Source of the DNA: Allobosea sp035944375
GTDB taxonomy: Bacteria; Pseudomonadota; Alphaproteobacteria; Rhizobiales; Beijerinckiaceae
Length of the DNA stretch: 64,000 nucleotides
Direction: 5' to 3' (one strand)
Assembly: GCF_035944375.1 (NCBI RefSeq)
Contig: NZ_DASZBE010000043.1
The translations under genes were made by a program, and so were the position numbers. The notes under the pieces are model-generated. The model was not told where the DNA came from. It saw nothing but the letters and a program-made list of their open reading frames with translations, and did no database searches. Positions 17,173 to 25,554 of the stretch are shown piece after piece (position 1 is the stretch's first letter; each line of letters starts with the position of its first letter).

Positions 17173-18207
17173 ATGCCGATGACACAGATGAACCGTCGAG
17201 ACCTCCTGGCCGGCGCCGGCGCGCTCGGTCTGGCGTCGCTCCTGCCGCTGCGCGCCAGCGCCTCCGGCAGCCTTACCGCCGCGATCTATCCCGGTACCTG
17301 GGAAGAAGCCTATCGCGGCGTCGTCGCTCCGGCGCTCAAGAAGAACGCCGGCGTCGACGTCGCCTTCGACGCGCTGTTCGCCGTCGATCAGGTCGCCAAG
17401 GTGCGCGCCGCGCGCGGCGTGCCGCCCTTCGACTGCTTCGTGCTCGATCCCGGCCCGGCGGCGGCGGCGCAGGCCGCCGGCCTGTTCGAGCCGATCGATG
17501 CCTCGAAGCTGACCAATGCCGCGAAGATCCCGACGGGCCTGATCAAGTCGCATGGCGTGACCTGCAACGCCCAGGTCGTCGGCATCGCCTACAACCCGAA
17601 GAAGTTCGCGACCCCGCCCAAGGGCTGGGCCGATCTGTTCAAGTCGCCTTATGTCGAGCGGCTGGGCCTCACCGGCTTCCAGACCACCTTCGGCACGGTC
17701 TCGATCATCGAGATGGCGAAGGTCTTCGGCGGCTCCGCCACCAATGTCGAGCCGGTCTTCGCCGAGCTGAAGAAGGCCGTGTCGAAGGCGGCTGCGGTCG
17801 CCGCGCCCGCCGCCATGCCCGGCCTGTTCCAGCAGGGTCAGATCGACATCATGTACACCAACACCAACACGGTCGCGACGCTGAAGGGTCGTGGCGTCGA
17901 TATCGAGTTCATCAAGCCCGAGACCGGCGCGATCACCTTCCAGACCACGCTGCACATCGTGAAGGGCGCCGACAACGTCGCCAACGCCTACAAGTACATC
18001 GACACCGCGATCTCGTCGGCGGTCCAGGCCGAGCTGCAGAAGCAGCCCTACAACATGGTCCCGATCAACAAGGACGTGAAGCTGGTCGAGACGCTCGACA
18101 TCAAGTCGCTGGATGAACTGGCGACGATGGTCACGCATGACTGGACGGTGATCAACCCGCAGCGCGCCGCCTGGATCGAGCGCTTCAACAAGGAAATCAC
18201 CAAGTAG
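17173..18207 (+). CDS. ABC transporter substrate-binding protein (PotD-like, Tat-exported)
   Basis: A periplasmic binding protein of about 344 residues with a twin-arginine signal (NRRDLLAGAGALGLASLLPL, cleavage near ASASG). The mature part resembles the spermidine/putrescine binding family: AAIYPGTWEEAYRGVVAPALKK, KVRAARGVPPFDCFVLD and VVGIAYNPKKF. ATG at 17173 and 17179 are both possible; GGAG at 17166-17169 is better spaced for the second. Tat export suggests the protein folds in the cytoplasm before secretion. It is encoded between its ATPase and its permeases. Confidence 0.9.
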   Translation: MPMTQMNRRDLLAGAGALGLASLLPLRASASGSLTAAIYPGTWEEAYRGVVAPALKKNAGVDVAFDALFAVDQVAKVRAARGVPPFDCFVLDPGPAAAAQAAGLFEPIDASKLTNAAKIPTGLIKSHGVTCNAQVVGIAYNPKKFATPPKGWADLFKSPYVERLGLTGFQTTFGTVSIIEMAKVFGGSATNVEPVFAELKKAVSKAAAVAAPAAMPGLFQQGQIDIMYTNTNTVATLKGRGVDIEFIKPETGAITFQTTLHIVKGADNVANAYKYIDTAISSAVQAELQKQPYNMVPINKDVKLVETLDIKSLDELATMVTHDWTVINPQRAAWIERFNKEITK

Positions 18208-18216
18208 GTCGCAGCG

Positions 18217-19089
18217 ATGGCGGGCATGGCTGCAGCGGCCGCTGGGAGCGGTGGTGTTCCGGGAGCCAGGGTCGACTGGCGCCTCGCGGCGCCGCTCGGC
18301 CTGACTTATCTCGCCTTCTTCGCGGCCCCCTTCGCGATCCTGCTCGGCATCAGCTTCTATGCCGATGCCGAGCAGACGCGGCTGGGGTTCGACTCCTGGA
18401 CGAAGTTCTATGGCGACGCCTTCTACCGGAAGGTGATTTTCGACACGCTCAAGCTCGGCGTCTTCGCCGTGCTGGCCACCACGCTGCTGGCCTATCCGCT
18501 CGCGCTGGTCTTCCGGGGCTCGGGCCCGCGCGTCCAGCGCCTGCTGATCTTCATCATCCTGATGCCGCTCCTGACCTCGGTCGTGATCCGCACCTTCGCC
18601 TGGATCGTCATCCTGGCGCGCGAGGGCGTGCTCAACCAGACGCTGATCGGGCTCGGGCTGACCTCGACCCCGCTCAATCTGCTCCAGACCGAGCTCGGCC
18701 TCGTCATTGCGCTGACGCAGATCGAGATGCCGCTGATGCTGCTGCCGCTTCTGACCATCATGAACCAGATGGACCAGAACCTCGTCGATGCCTCGCGCGC
18801 GCTCGGCGCCTCGAAATGGCGGACCTTCTTCCGGGTGATCCTGCCGCTGACGCTGCCGGGCTGGATCGCCGGCGCGACGCTGGTCTTCGCCTCGGCGACC
18901 ACCGCCTTCATCTCGCAATCGGTCATCGGCGGGGCGCGGCTGGTCTATCTGCCCTCGCTGATCTGGCAGCAGTCGATGGTGGTCTACAACTGGCCCTTCG
19001 CCGCGGTCGCCTCGCTGACGCTGCTCTTCACCGTGCTGGCGGGCATCATGGCGCTCGGCTGGCTCGGCCGCTTCGCCAGGACGAGCTGA
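18217..19089 (+). CDS. ABC transporter permease (PotB-like)
   Basis: A 290-residue inner-membrane protein with about six helices. An Ala/Gly-rich N-terminus precedes the first helix (LGLTYLAFFAAPFAILLGISF). RTFAWIVILAREGVLNQTL is characteristic of the PotB-type subunit, and the coupling loop is DASRALGASKWRTFFRVILPLTLPG. It pairs with the PotC-like permease downstream, from which it is separated by a repeat-containing gap of about 160 bases. Confidence 0.92.
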   Translation: MAGMAAAAAGSGGVPGARVDWRLAAPLGLTYLAFFAAPFAILLGISFYADAEQTRLGFDSWTKFYGDAFYRKVIFDTLKLGVFAVLATTLLAYPLALVFRGSGPRVQRLLIFIILMPLLTSVVIRTFAWIVILAREGVLNQTLIGLGLTSTPLNLLQTELGLVIALTQIEMPLMLLPLLTIMNQMDQNLVDASRALGASKWRTFFRVILPLTLPGWIAGATLVFASATTAFISQSVIGGARLVYLPSLIWQQSMVVYNWPFAAVASLTLLFTVLAGIMALGWLGRFARTS

Positions 19090-19117
19090 TGACTGGGATG
19101 ATCCTGCACAACTGTCT

Positions 19118-19234
19118 TTCCGGGGCATCGCGCAGCGATGTACCCGGAATCCAAGACGGGGCGAGCCGAGAGACAACCTGCACGATTGACCCAGTCGTGG
19201 GTTCCGGGTTCGCGCCTGTCGGCGCGCCCCGGAA
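19118..19234. repeat. Double palindromic intergenic element, copy 1
   Basis: Two palindromes lie between the permease genes: 19118-19149 (TTCCGGGG...ACCCGGAA around CATCGCGCAGCGATG) and 19202-19234 (TTCCGGGTTCGCGCC...GGCGCGCCCCGGAA). Arms and order resemble REP/BIME-type elements. It sits inside an operon, so it could form RNA hairpins between cistrons. Confidence 0.6.
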
Positions 19235-19253
19235 TGACAAGGGGGAATAGGCC

Positions 19254-20072
19254 ATGCAGCGCTCCACGCTTGGTGACGTCGGCTATTCCTGGGTCATTGG
19301 CCTGCTCGCGGGGCTGGGTATCCTGATCCTGATCGGGCCGGTGCTGGTCGTGATCGCGACCTCTTTTACCACCTCGCAGACGCTGAAATTCCCCCCGCCC
19401 GGCCTGTCGCTGCGCTGGTACGGCGAATTGTTCAACCCGGCCCGCTCGGCTCAGATTCACACCGCCGCACTGAACAGTCTCTGGGTCGCCGGCCTCGCCA
19501 CCGCCATCGGCGGCGTGCTCGCCGTGTTCGCGGCTCTGGCGATCTCACGGGTCGCGCGGCCCTCGGCACGCGTGCTGGAGGCGACCTTCCTGTCGCCGCT
19601 GGTGCTGCCGACGCTGTCCTACGGCCTGGCCGCGCTGATGTTCTTCTCGGTGCTCGGCATCCGGCCCTCGCTCAACCTGCTGATCGCGGGCCATCTCGTC
19701 GTGATCGCGCCCTTCGTCTTCCGCACCACGCTGGCCAGCCTGTCGCAGCTCGATCCGGCGCTGCTCGAGGCCTCCGCCAATCTCGGCGCGAGCCGCCTCT
19801 ACGGCTTTCGCCGGATCACCCTGCCGCTGATCGCGCCGGGCATCGCGGCGGGCTGCTTCCTCGCCTTCATCTCCTCGATGGACAATGTCCCGGTCTCGCT
19901 CTTCCTCTCGACCGCGCGCACGGCCATGCTGCCGATCCGGATGTGGGGGATGATGGAGACGACGCTCGACGTCCGCATCGCCGCCATCGCCGGCGTGCTG
20001 ATCCTGGCGACGCTGATCCTGATGATCGTGATGGACCGCCTGACTGGCCTGACGCGGCGGATGAGCGGGTGA
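19254..20072 (+). CDS. ABC transporter permease (PotC-like)
   Basis: A 272-residue inner-membrane permease, the second of the pair. It shows the PotC-type opening with a long first helix, the typical FTTSQTLKFPPPGLSLRWY periplasmic stretch, and the EAA loop EASANLGASRLYGFRRITLPLIAPG. FISSMDNVPVSLFLSTART is characteristic of the subunit. It completes the importer, then a repeat and the deacetylase gene follow. Confidence 0.92.
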   Translation: MQRSTLGDVGYSWVIGLLAGLGILILIGPVLVVIATSFTTSQTLKFPPPGLSLRWYGELFNPARSAQIHTAALNSLWVAGLATAIGGVLAVFAALAISRVARPSARVLEATFLSPLVLPTLSYGLAALMFFSVLGIRPSLNLLIAGHLVVIAPFVFRTTLASLSQLDPALLEASANLGASRLYGFRRITLPLIAPGIAAGCFLAFISSMDNVPVSLFLSTARTAMLPIRMWGMMETTLDVRIAAIAGVLILATLILMIVMDRLTGLTRRMSG

Positions 20073-20091
20073 GGCTTCGCACGGCGATATG

Positions 20092-20171
20092 GCGCGTCAT
20101 GCTCGGGCTCGACCCGAGCATCTCTTGCCGGAGATTCTCGGGTCTGCGCTTCGCTCCGCCCGAGAATGACG
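20092..20171. repeat. Intergenic palindromic element, copy 2 (80 bp)
   Basis: An 80-bp element made of two palindromes: ATGCTCGGGCTCGACCCGAGCAT (20099-20121) and ATTCTCGGG...CCCGAGAAT (20134-20167). It matches the element at 21116-21195 at 73 of 80 positions in the same orientation. The two copies bracket the deacetylase gene. Confidence 0.8.
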
Positions 20172-20205
20172 TGTTCGGCAGAATGCCTGCGGGATGGAGA
20201 CTGAC

Positions 20206-21114
20206 ATGACATACGACCGCGACCTGATCGGCTACGGCGCCAACCCGCCCGACCCGCAATGGCCGGGCGGCGCCCGCATCGCGATCAACTTCGTGATGAA
20301 CTATGAGGAGGGCTCCGAGCCCTCGATCCAGGACGGCGAGGGCTATACCGAACTCGGCCTGACCGAGGCGAACGGCCTGCCGACCGGGGTCAAGGGCCGG
20401 GATCTCGCCGGCGAGGGCATGTTCGTCTATGGCAGCCGCGTCGGCTTCTGGCGGCTGATGCGGCTGTTCCAGGAGCGTGGACTGCCGATGACGGTGTTCG
20501 GCTGCGCGCTCGCCATCGAGCGCAATCCGGACGCCGCTGCGGCGATCAGGGCGTCGGGCTTCGACGTCTGCTGCCATGGCTGGCGCTGGATCAAGCATTA
20601 CGACCTGACGGAGGCCGAGGAGCGCGAGCACATCGCCAAAGCGATCAGGTCGCTCGAAGCCACGGTCGGCGAGCGGCCGCTGGGCTGGTACTGCCGCTAT
20701 GGGCCGAGCGTGAACACCCGCAAGCTGATCGTGGAGGAGGGCGGTTTCCTCTATGATTCCGACGCCTATGACGACGAATTGCCCTATTGGAAGGTGGTCG
20801 ACGGCAAGCCGCATCTCGTCGTGCCCTATTCGCTCGTCAACAATGACGGCAAGTTCGGCTCTGGCTTCTTCGGCACCTCGAACGACTATTTCGACTGGCA
20901 CAAGGATGCCTTCGACATGCTCTATGCCGAGGGCGCGACCCAACCCAAGATGATGTCGGTCGGCCTGCATATGCGCCTGATCGGCCACCCCGCCCGCGCC
21001 GCCGGCCTCGCGCGCTTCCTCGACTATGTCCAGAAGCATGAGAACGTCTGGGTGACCGGCCGGCTCGATATTGCGAAGCACTGGGCGAAGACGCATCCTT
21101 TCCAGCCGGCCTGA
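20206..21114 (+). CDS. PuuE-like polysaccharide-deacetylase-family protein (putative allantoinase-type amidase), paralogue A
   Basis: A 302-residue protein of the NodB fold close to PuuE-type allantoinase: ARIAINFVMNYEEGSEPSIQDGE at the N-terminus, VYGSRVGFWRLMRLF, MTVFGCALAIERNP, CCHGWRWIKH, GWYCRYGPSVNTR and SVGLHMRLIGHPAR. PuuE opens the hydantoin ring of allantoin; related proteins open other cyclic amides or imides. ATG 20206 is chosen over ATG 20194 because GGAGA lies five bases before it. It shares HGWRW and the EEG start with two paralogues at 24.6 and 25.6 kb. The transporter upstream probably brings in its substrate. Confidence 0.87.
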   Translation: MTYDRDLIGYGANPPDPQWPGGARIAINFVMNYEEGSEPSIQDGEGYTELGLTEANGLPTGVKGRDLAGEGMFVYGSRVGFWRLMRLFQERGLPMTVFGCALAIERNPDAAAAIRASGFDVCCHGWRWIKHYDLTEAEEREHIAKAIRSLEATVGERPLGWYCRYGPSVNTRKLIVEEGGFLYDSDAYDDELPYWKVVDGKPHLVVPYSLVNNDGKFGSGFFGTSNDYFDWHKDAFDMLYAEGATQPKMMSVGLHMRLIGHPARAAGLARFLDYVQKHENVWVTGRLDIAKHWAKTHPFQPA

Positions 21115-21115
21115 C

Positions 21116-21195
21116 GCGCGTCATGCTCGGGCTTGACCCGAGCATCTCCTGACGGAGATTCTCGGCTCTCCGCTGCGCTCCGGCCGAGAATGACG
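21116..21195. repeat. Intergenic palindromic element, copy 3 (80 bp)
   Basis: Same length and orientation as the element at 20092-20171, with seven substitutions. It starts two bases after the deacetylase stop and may act as a 3' stem-loop for that message. Confidence 0.8.
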
Positions 21196-21228
21196 CCGGG
21201 CGCAGCCCTTTCACGATAGGATGCCCCC

Positions 21229-22080
21229 TTGCCCAAGCCCGACCTGATCGTCGCCCTCGGCGATGCCCGCTACCTGATCGAGCGGCCCTTCGGCTCCTGG
21301 CCGCAGAATGCCGGCTTCGTCACCGATGTGACGGTCGATGCCCGCGGGCACGTCTTCGTCATGCTGCGGCACGACCCGCTGACGCAACCCGACGATCCGC
21401 GCGTGGTCGAGCTCTCGCCGGAAGGAGACTATCTCGGCGGCTGGGGCGGCGACCTGATCGCCGATTCCCACATGCTCACCGTCGATGCGCAGGGGCGCAT
21501 CCTCTGCGTCGACCGTGACATGCACGAGATCGTCATCTGCTCGGCGACGGGCGAGCGTTTGGGCGGCCTCGGCCAGCGCGGCGAGCCGCTTTCGCCTTTC
21601 AACCACCCCACCGACGTGCATGTCTCGGCCTGGGGCGACATCTATGTCGCCGATGGCTATGCCGCGAGCCGCATCCACCGCTTTTCGGCCTATGGCGTCC
21701 ATCTCCAGAGCTGGGGCGAGCATGGCGCCGGCGAGGGTCAGTTCGGCTGGCCGCACGCGCTCTGGACCCATGCCGATGGCCGCGTTGTCGTCGTCGACCG
21801 CACGCACAACCGCGTCCAGGTCTTCGACCGCAACGGCCAGCACCTCGCGACCTGGAGCCATTTCCGCGACCCCGTCGCGATCTGGGGCGACGAGGATGGC
21901 AACACCTATGTCACCGACACGCAGCCGACCCTGCAGAAGATCGGCCCGCGCGGCGAGCGGCTCGGCCGCTGCCGGCCGTTCCTCAATGGCGCTCATGGGA
22001 TCTACGGCATGCCGGGCGGTGACATCCTGCTGGCGGAGAGCAACCCCAGCCGGCTGACGCGGCTGCGGCTGCTGGATTGA
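21229..22080 (+). CDS. NHL-repeat beta-propeller protein
   Basis: A 283-residue protein made of NHL-type repeats, for example GFVTDVTVDARGHVFVMLR, HPTDVHVSAWGDIYVADGY and WPHALWTHADGRVVVVDR, with short links between blades, predicting a six-bladed propeller. Such proteins include lyases, lactonase-like enzymes and binding scaffolds; several are annotated as peptidyl-alpha-hydroxyglycine lyase homologues without evidence of that reaction. There is no signal peptide. The start appears to be TTG at 21229, since AGGA lies about seven bases upstream and the ATG at 21221 is out of frame. Its place between deacetylase and amidohydrolase suggests a step in the same pathway. Confidence 0.75.
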   Translation: MPKPDLIVALGDARYLIERPFGSWPQNAGFVTDVTVDARGHVFVMLRHDPLTQPDDPRVVELSPEGDYLGGWGGDLIADSHMLTVDAQGRILCVDRDMHEIVICSATGERLGGLGQRGEPLSPFNHPTDVHVSAWGDIYVADGYAASRIHRFSAYGVHLQSWGEHGAGEGQFGWPHALWTHADGRVVVVDRTHNRVQVFDRNGQHLATWSHFRDPVAIWGDEDGNTYVTDTQPTLQKIGPRGERLGRCRPFLNGAHGIYGMPGGDILLAESNPSRLTRLRLLD

Positions 22081-22097
22081 TGTGGCCGATTCGGCCC

Positions 22098-22208
22098 GTC
22101 ATTCCGGACGAGCCGCGAAGCGGCGCTGCTCCGGAATCTATCGTAGAGTGCTGTCGGCGCCCTATGATGGATTCCGGGTCTGCGCTGCGCTTGCCCGGAA
22201 TGACGGCG
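22098..22208. repeat. Double palindromic intergenic element, copy 4
   Basis: GTCATTCCGGA...TCCGGAAT and GGATTCCGGG...CCCGGAATGACGG form two adjacent palindromes between the NHL and amidohydrolase genes. Arms and the terminal GGAATGACG resemble copy 1. Confidence 0.65.
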
Positions 22209-22239
22209 AGGGACCTGCGATAACTCCTCAGGGAACGCC

Positions 22240-23778
22240 ATGACCACGCAGATCATCTGGGGCGGGACGCTCCTCACCTGTTTCGACGAAGCGGGCGAGC
22301 CGGTGCTCCTGCAGGACGCCGGCATCGCCGTCATTGGCGGTATCGTCGCCACCACCGGGCCGCTCGCCGATCTGAAGGCGGCCTATCCTGAAGCGACCGT
22401 GACCGGCGGGCGCGACTTCGCGATCACGCCGGGCTTCGTCAACGCCCATCACCATGTCGGGCTGACGCCGCTCCAGCTCGGCTCGCCCGACCACCCGCTG
22501 GAGCTCTGGTTCGCCAGCCGCATCGCGCTGCGCGACGTCGATCTCTATGCCGACACGCTGTTCTCCGCCTTCGAAATGATCGAGAGCGGCGTCACCACCG
22601 TGCAGCACCTCCACAGCCGCGCGCCGGGAACGCCGACGGACATCCTCGCCGCGGCCGAGAAGGTCATCAGTGCCTATCGCGACATCGGCATGCGCGCCTC
22701 CTATTCGATGGCGCTGCGCGACCAGAACCGGCTCGTCTACGAGGCCGACCAGGATTTCGTCGCCCGCCTGCCCGAGGAGTTGCGCCCCGCGGCGACCGCC
22801 TTCTTCCAGCGCTTCACCGTTCCGCTCTCCGACCAGGTCGCGGTCTTCGACGAATTGCTGGCGCGCCATGGTCACGGTGACCGCATCCGCATCCAGATCG
22901 CGCCCGCCAATCTGCACTGGCTCTCGGAGGAAGCCCTCGACGTCACCGGCGAGTTGCAGCGCCGCACCGGGCTGCCGGTCCACATGCATGTGCTGGAGAC
23001 GCCCTATCAGAAGGCCTATGCCCGCAAGCGCACGGGCGGCTCGGCGCTCGCCCATCTCGACCGGCTCGGCCTGCTCGGCCCGCATTTCACCATCGGTCAT
23101 GGCGTCTGGATGAGCGAGGCCGATATCGAGCTCGCCGCCGATCGCGGCGTCTGCATCTGCCACAATTGCAGCTCGAACTTTCGCCTGAAGAGCGGCGTCG
23201 CGCCGGTCAACCGCTTCCTCGCCCGCAGCATTCCCGTCGCCATCGGCATCGACGAGGCCGGCATCAACGACGACCGCGACATGCTGCAGGAGATGCGGCT
23301 CGTCCTGCGCGCCCATCGCGAGCCGGGCATCGACGCTCCGCATCCGTCGCCGGCGCAGGTGCTGCGCATGGCGACCGAAGGCGGCGCGCGCACGACGCCT
23401 TTCGCCGGCCGCATCGGCCGTCTCGAGCCCGGAATGGCCGCCGATCTCGTGATGTTCGACTGGCCGGCGGTGACCTTTCCCTATCAGGACGAGGGGCTGG
23501 GCTTCGTCGAGGTGCTGGTCCAGCGCGCCAAGGCGAAGGCCGTCCACAGCGTCATGATCGCCGGCGAATTCGTCTATCGCGAGCGCCGCTTCACGAGGCT
23601 CGACCGGGACACCGTACTGGCCGGCCTCGCCGAGGCGCTGGCGAAGCCGAAGACGCAAGCCGAGCAGGACCGCATCGCCCTCTCGCAGGCGCTGCTGCCG
23701 CATGTCCGGCGCTTCTATGACGGCTATCTCGACGGGCAGGGCGACGAGCCGTTCTATCGCCCGAGCGGGCGCTTCTGA
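22240..23778 (+). CDS. TRZ/ATZ-type amidohydrolase, long form
   Basis: A 512-residue amidohydrolase-superfamily enzyme. Visible metal-site motifs are NAHHHVG (H-x-H), PVHMHVLET (His), FTIGHGVWM (His) and AIGIDEAGINDD (Asp), the mononuclear deaminase-like set. ICHNCSSNFRLKSGVAPVNRFL matches the substrate-loop segment of TRZ/ATZ deaminases. It is longer than the paralogue at 13.3 kb by nearly 50 residues, mostly a C-terminal extension (DRIALSQALLPHVRRFYDGY). It ends the plus-strand operon and probably removes an amino group from a product of the deacetylase. Substrate unknown. Confidence 0.88.
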   Translation: MTTQIIWGGTLLTCFDEAGEPVLLQDAGIAVIGGIVATTGPLADLKAAYPEATVTGGRDFAITPGFVNAHHHVGLTPLQLGSPDHPLELWFASRIALRDVDLYADTLFSAFEMIESGVTTVQHLHSRAPGTPTDILAAAEKVISAYRDIGMRASYSMALRDQNRLVYEADQDFVARLPEELRPAATAFFQRFTVPLSDQVAVFDELLARHGHGDRIRIQIAPANLHWLSEEALDVTGELQRRTGLPVHMHVLETPYQKAYARKRTGGSALAHLDRLGLLGPHFTIGHGVWMSEADIELAADRGVCICHNCSSNFRLKSGVAPVNRFLARSIPVAIGIDEAGINDDRDMLQEMRLVLRAHREPGIDAPHPSPAQVLRMATEGGARTTPFAGRIGRLEPGMAADLVMFDWPAVTFPYQDEGLGFVEVLVQRAKAKAVHSVMIAGEFVYRERRFTRLDRDTVLAGLAEALAKPKTQAEQDRIALSQALLPHVRRFYDGYLDGQGDEPFYRPSGRF

Positions 23779-23796
23779 CGGGCTCACCTGCTGGGA

Positions 23797-23926
23797 TACC
23801 GGGCTCAGCGATCGCGGCCGTCCTCCTGGGCGGCCGAAGGCCGACCGGGATCCATCATCGAGCGCAGTCGGAGCCCCCCGATGGATCCCGGCCTGCGCCG
23901 CTGCGCGGCTGGTCCAGGATGACGGG
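23797..23926. repeat. Palindromic intergenic element, copy 5 (divergent)
   Basis: GGGATCCATCATCGAGCGC and CGATGGATCCCGG are inverted arms around a short centre, ending GGATGACGGGG. It is related to copy 4 by GATGGAT-n-CCGG and CTGCGC. It fills the gap between the convergent amidohydrolase and racemase genes, so it could also act as a bidirectional terminator. Confidence 0.5.
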
Positions 23927-23954
23927 GGAAGTTCGTCGGTCTCCAAAACGACGC

Positions 23955-24611
23955 TCAATACCCCCGCGAAACCCGCTTCTGCGCCAGCCGCACCGCCGCG
24001 GGGATCGGCGCGATCACCGGCACCGAGAAGCGCAGATTGAGCGATTGCGCCGCCTGGCCGAGCGGCCCGCCGCCGATCACCAGCGCCTGAGCGCCCATGG
24101 TCTCGATCGCCTCCGCGCAGGCTTCGGCCAGCGCCTCCACCAGCGTGGCGTGATCGGCCATGATCGCGTGGACGTCGCCCTTGGTGAGGGCGACCCCCCG
24201 GAACGTCTTGGCATGGCCATAGGCTTGCGCCAGCCCGGTGATCGAAGAGACGAGATCGGGCGTCGTCGTCACCACCGCGAAGGGCCGCCGGCCCGCTCCG
24301 GCCTCGGCCATGCCGGCCTCGGCGATGCCGGTGACCGGGCAGGAGAGGCGCAGGCGCAGCGCCGCCAGGCCGGGATCGCCGAAGGCCGCAATGATGACGC
24401 CGTCCGGCGGGGCGGTGGTGATCGCGCCCGTCAGCGCCTGCACCGCCTTGGCCGACTGGGCCAGCGCCTCCTCATTGGTGATCAGCGGCACGCCATAGGG
24501 GGCGCTCAGCGCGTCGATCACGGTGCCGGCCGGCGCCACCGCCTGGGCGATGGCGCGCATCATGTTGGTGGTGCCGGCATTGGTGTTGGGGTTGATCAGC
24601 AGCAAGCGCAT
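23955..24611 (-). CDS. Asp/Glu/hydantoin racemase family protein lacking both usual catalytic cysteines
   Basis: A 218-residue member of the aspartate/glutamate/hydantoin racemase family. INPNTNAGTTNMMRAIAQ at the start and DGVIIAAFGDPGL are typical of the hydantoin-racemase branch. The two cysteines that do the proton transfer in hydantoin racemase (76 and 181) are Ala76 and Gly181 here (ALVIGGGPLG). Cofactor-free racemization by the two-cysteine mechanism therefore looks impossible, and another isomerase or hydrolase role, or a non-catalytic one, is possible. Its ATG overlaps the stop of the upstream deacetylase by one base. It is last in the minus-strand operon. Confidence 0.8.
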   Translation of the reverse strand: MRLLLINPNTNAGTTNMMRAIAQAVAPAGTVIDALSAPYGVPLITNEEALAQSAKAVQALTGAITTAPPDGVIIAAFGDPGLAALRLRLSCPVTGIAEAGMAEAGAGRRPFAVVTTTPDLVSSITGLAQAYGHAKTFRGVALTKGDVHAIMADHATLVEALAEACAEAIETMGAQALVIGGGPLGQAAQSLNLRFSVPVIAPIPAAVRLAQKRVSRGY

Positions 24612-25519
24612 CAGGGGCTCTCCGGCACGGCAGCGATGAAGGCGCGCGCAATCTCGGCGCGGCTCGCGATCCAGAGTCGGTCGCGCCGGGCCGCCAGCAG
24701 GTTCATGATGTCGCGAAAGGCGGCGAAGCGCGCCGGGCGCCCGACGATCCTCAGGTGGAAGCCGAGATTGAGCAGGCGGGGCAAGCCGCGCGCGGCCTCA
24801 GCCTCCAGCACGTCGAGCGCGTCGGTGACGTACTCCACCATCTCGCGGGCGCGGACGAAGCCGTTCGGGTGGAAGAACTTCATGTCGTTGCTGTCGAGGG
24901 CATAGGGCACGACGAGCAAGGGCGGGCGCCCCGGTGCGCGGTCCCAATAGGGCAGGTCGTCGTCGAAGCCGTTGGAGGTGTAGAGAAAGCCCCGCTGCGC
25001 CAGAAGCTCCCGCGTCCAGGGGCTCTCCCCGCCGCGGCAGAAGAAGCCGACAGGCGCGACACCCGTCGCAGCCGTGATGGTGGCGACGCAGGCGTCGATG
25101 TCGGCAGCCTCCGCCTCGCGCGTCTCGTAATCGGCATGGGGCCGCCAGCGCCAGCCATGCACGGCCGGCTCATGGCCGCGCGCCACCACCGCCTTCGCCA
25201 GCACCGGCGATCGCTCGACGGCGCGGCCGCAGAAGAAGATCGTCGCGCGGATGGCGCTGTCGTCGAGCGCGTCGAGCATGCGCCAGAGCCCGGCGCGCGT
25301 GCCGTAGCCGAAGATCTGCTCCTGGCCCTGATCGCGCTTCCCGGCGGGAACGACGCTGGTCACCTCGCCCATGCCCTCCGAGCGCGCATCGCCGTCACCG
25401 ACCTGAAGCTCCGCGCCCTCCTCGAAATTGATCACGACGGAGACGGCCAGCCGCCGGCCATTGGGCCAGGTGAAGTCCGGCCAGGCGCCGGCATAGCCTT
25501 CGAGGTCGCGGTGGGTCAT
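24611..25519 (-). CDS. PuuE-like polysaccharide-deacetylase-family protein, paralogue B
   Basis: A 302-residue NodB-fold protein, closely similar in plan to the paralogues at 20.2 and 25.6 kb: RLAVSVVINFEEGAELQVGDGD, FGYGTRAGLWRML, ATIFFCGRAVERSP, EPAVHGWRWRPH, VGFFCRGGESPWTRELL, LGFHLRIVGRPAR. A PuuE-type ring-opening amidase is the best inference. The ATG at 25519 is used since the added residues upstream (to 25558) are not homologous. It overlaps the racemase gene by one base and lies 35 bases after paralogue C. Confidence 0.87.
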   Translation of the reverse strand: MTHRDLEGYAGAWPDFTWPNGRRLAVSVVINFEEGAELQVGDGDARSEGMGEVTSVVPAGKRDQGQEQIFGYGTRAGLWRMLDALDDSAIRATIFFCGRAVERSPVLAKAVVARGHEPAVHGWRWRPHADYETREAEAADIDACVATITAATGVAPVGFFCRGGESPWTRELLAQRGFLYTSNGFDDDLPYWDRAPGRPPLLVVPYALDSNDMKFFHPNGFVRAREMVEYVTDALDVLEAEAARGLPRLLNLGFHLRIVGRPARFAAFRDIMNLLAARRDRLWIASRAEIARAFIAAVPESP

Positions 25520-25554
25520 GCAGCAACTCCTAAGGCGTCGAGCGGGAAGGGGCG

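Noticed and set aside
17026..19176. Long minus-strand frame of about 716 codons opposite the importer genes.
   Set aside because: It is antisense to clear ABC genes, low-complexity in composition and has no recognisable family; long shadows are common in GC-rich DNA.
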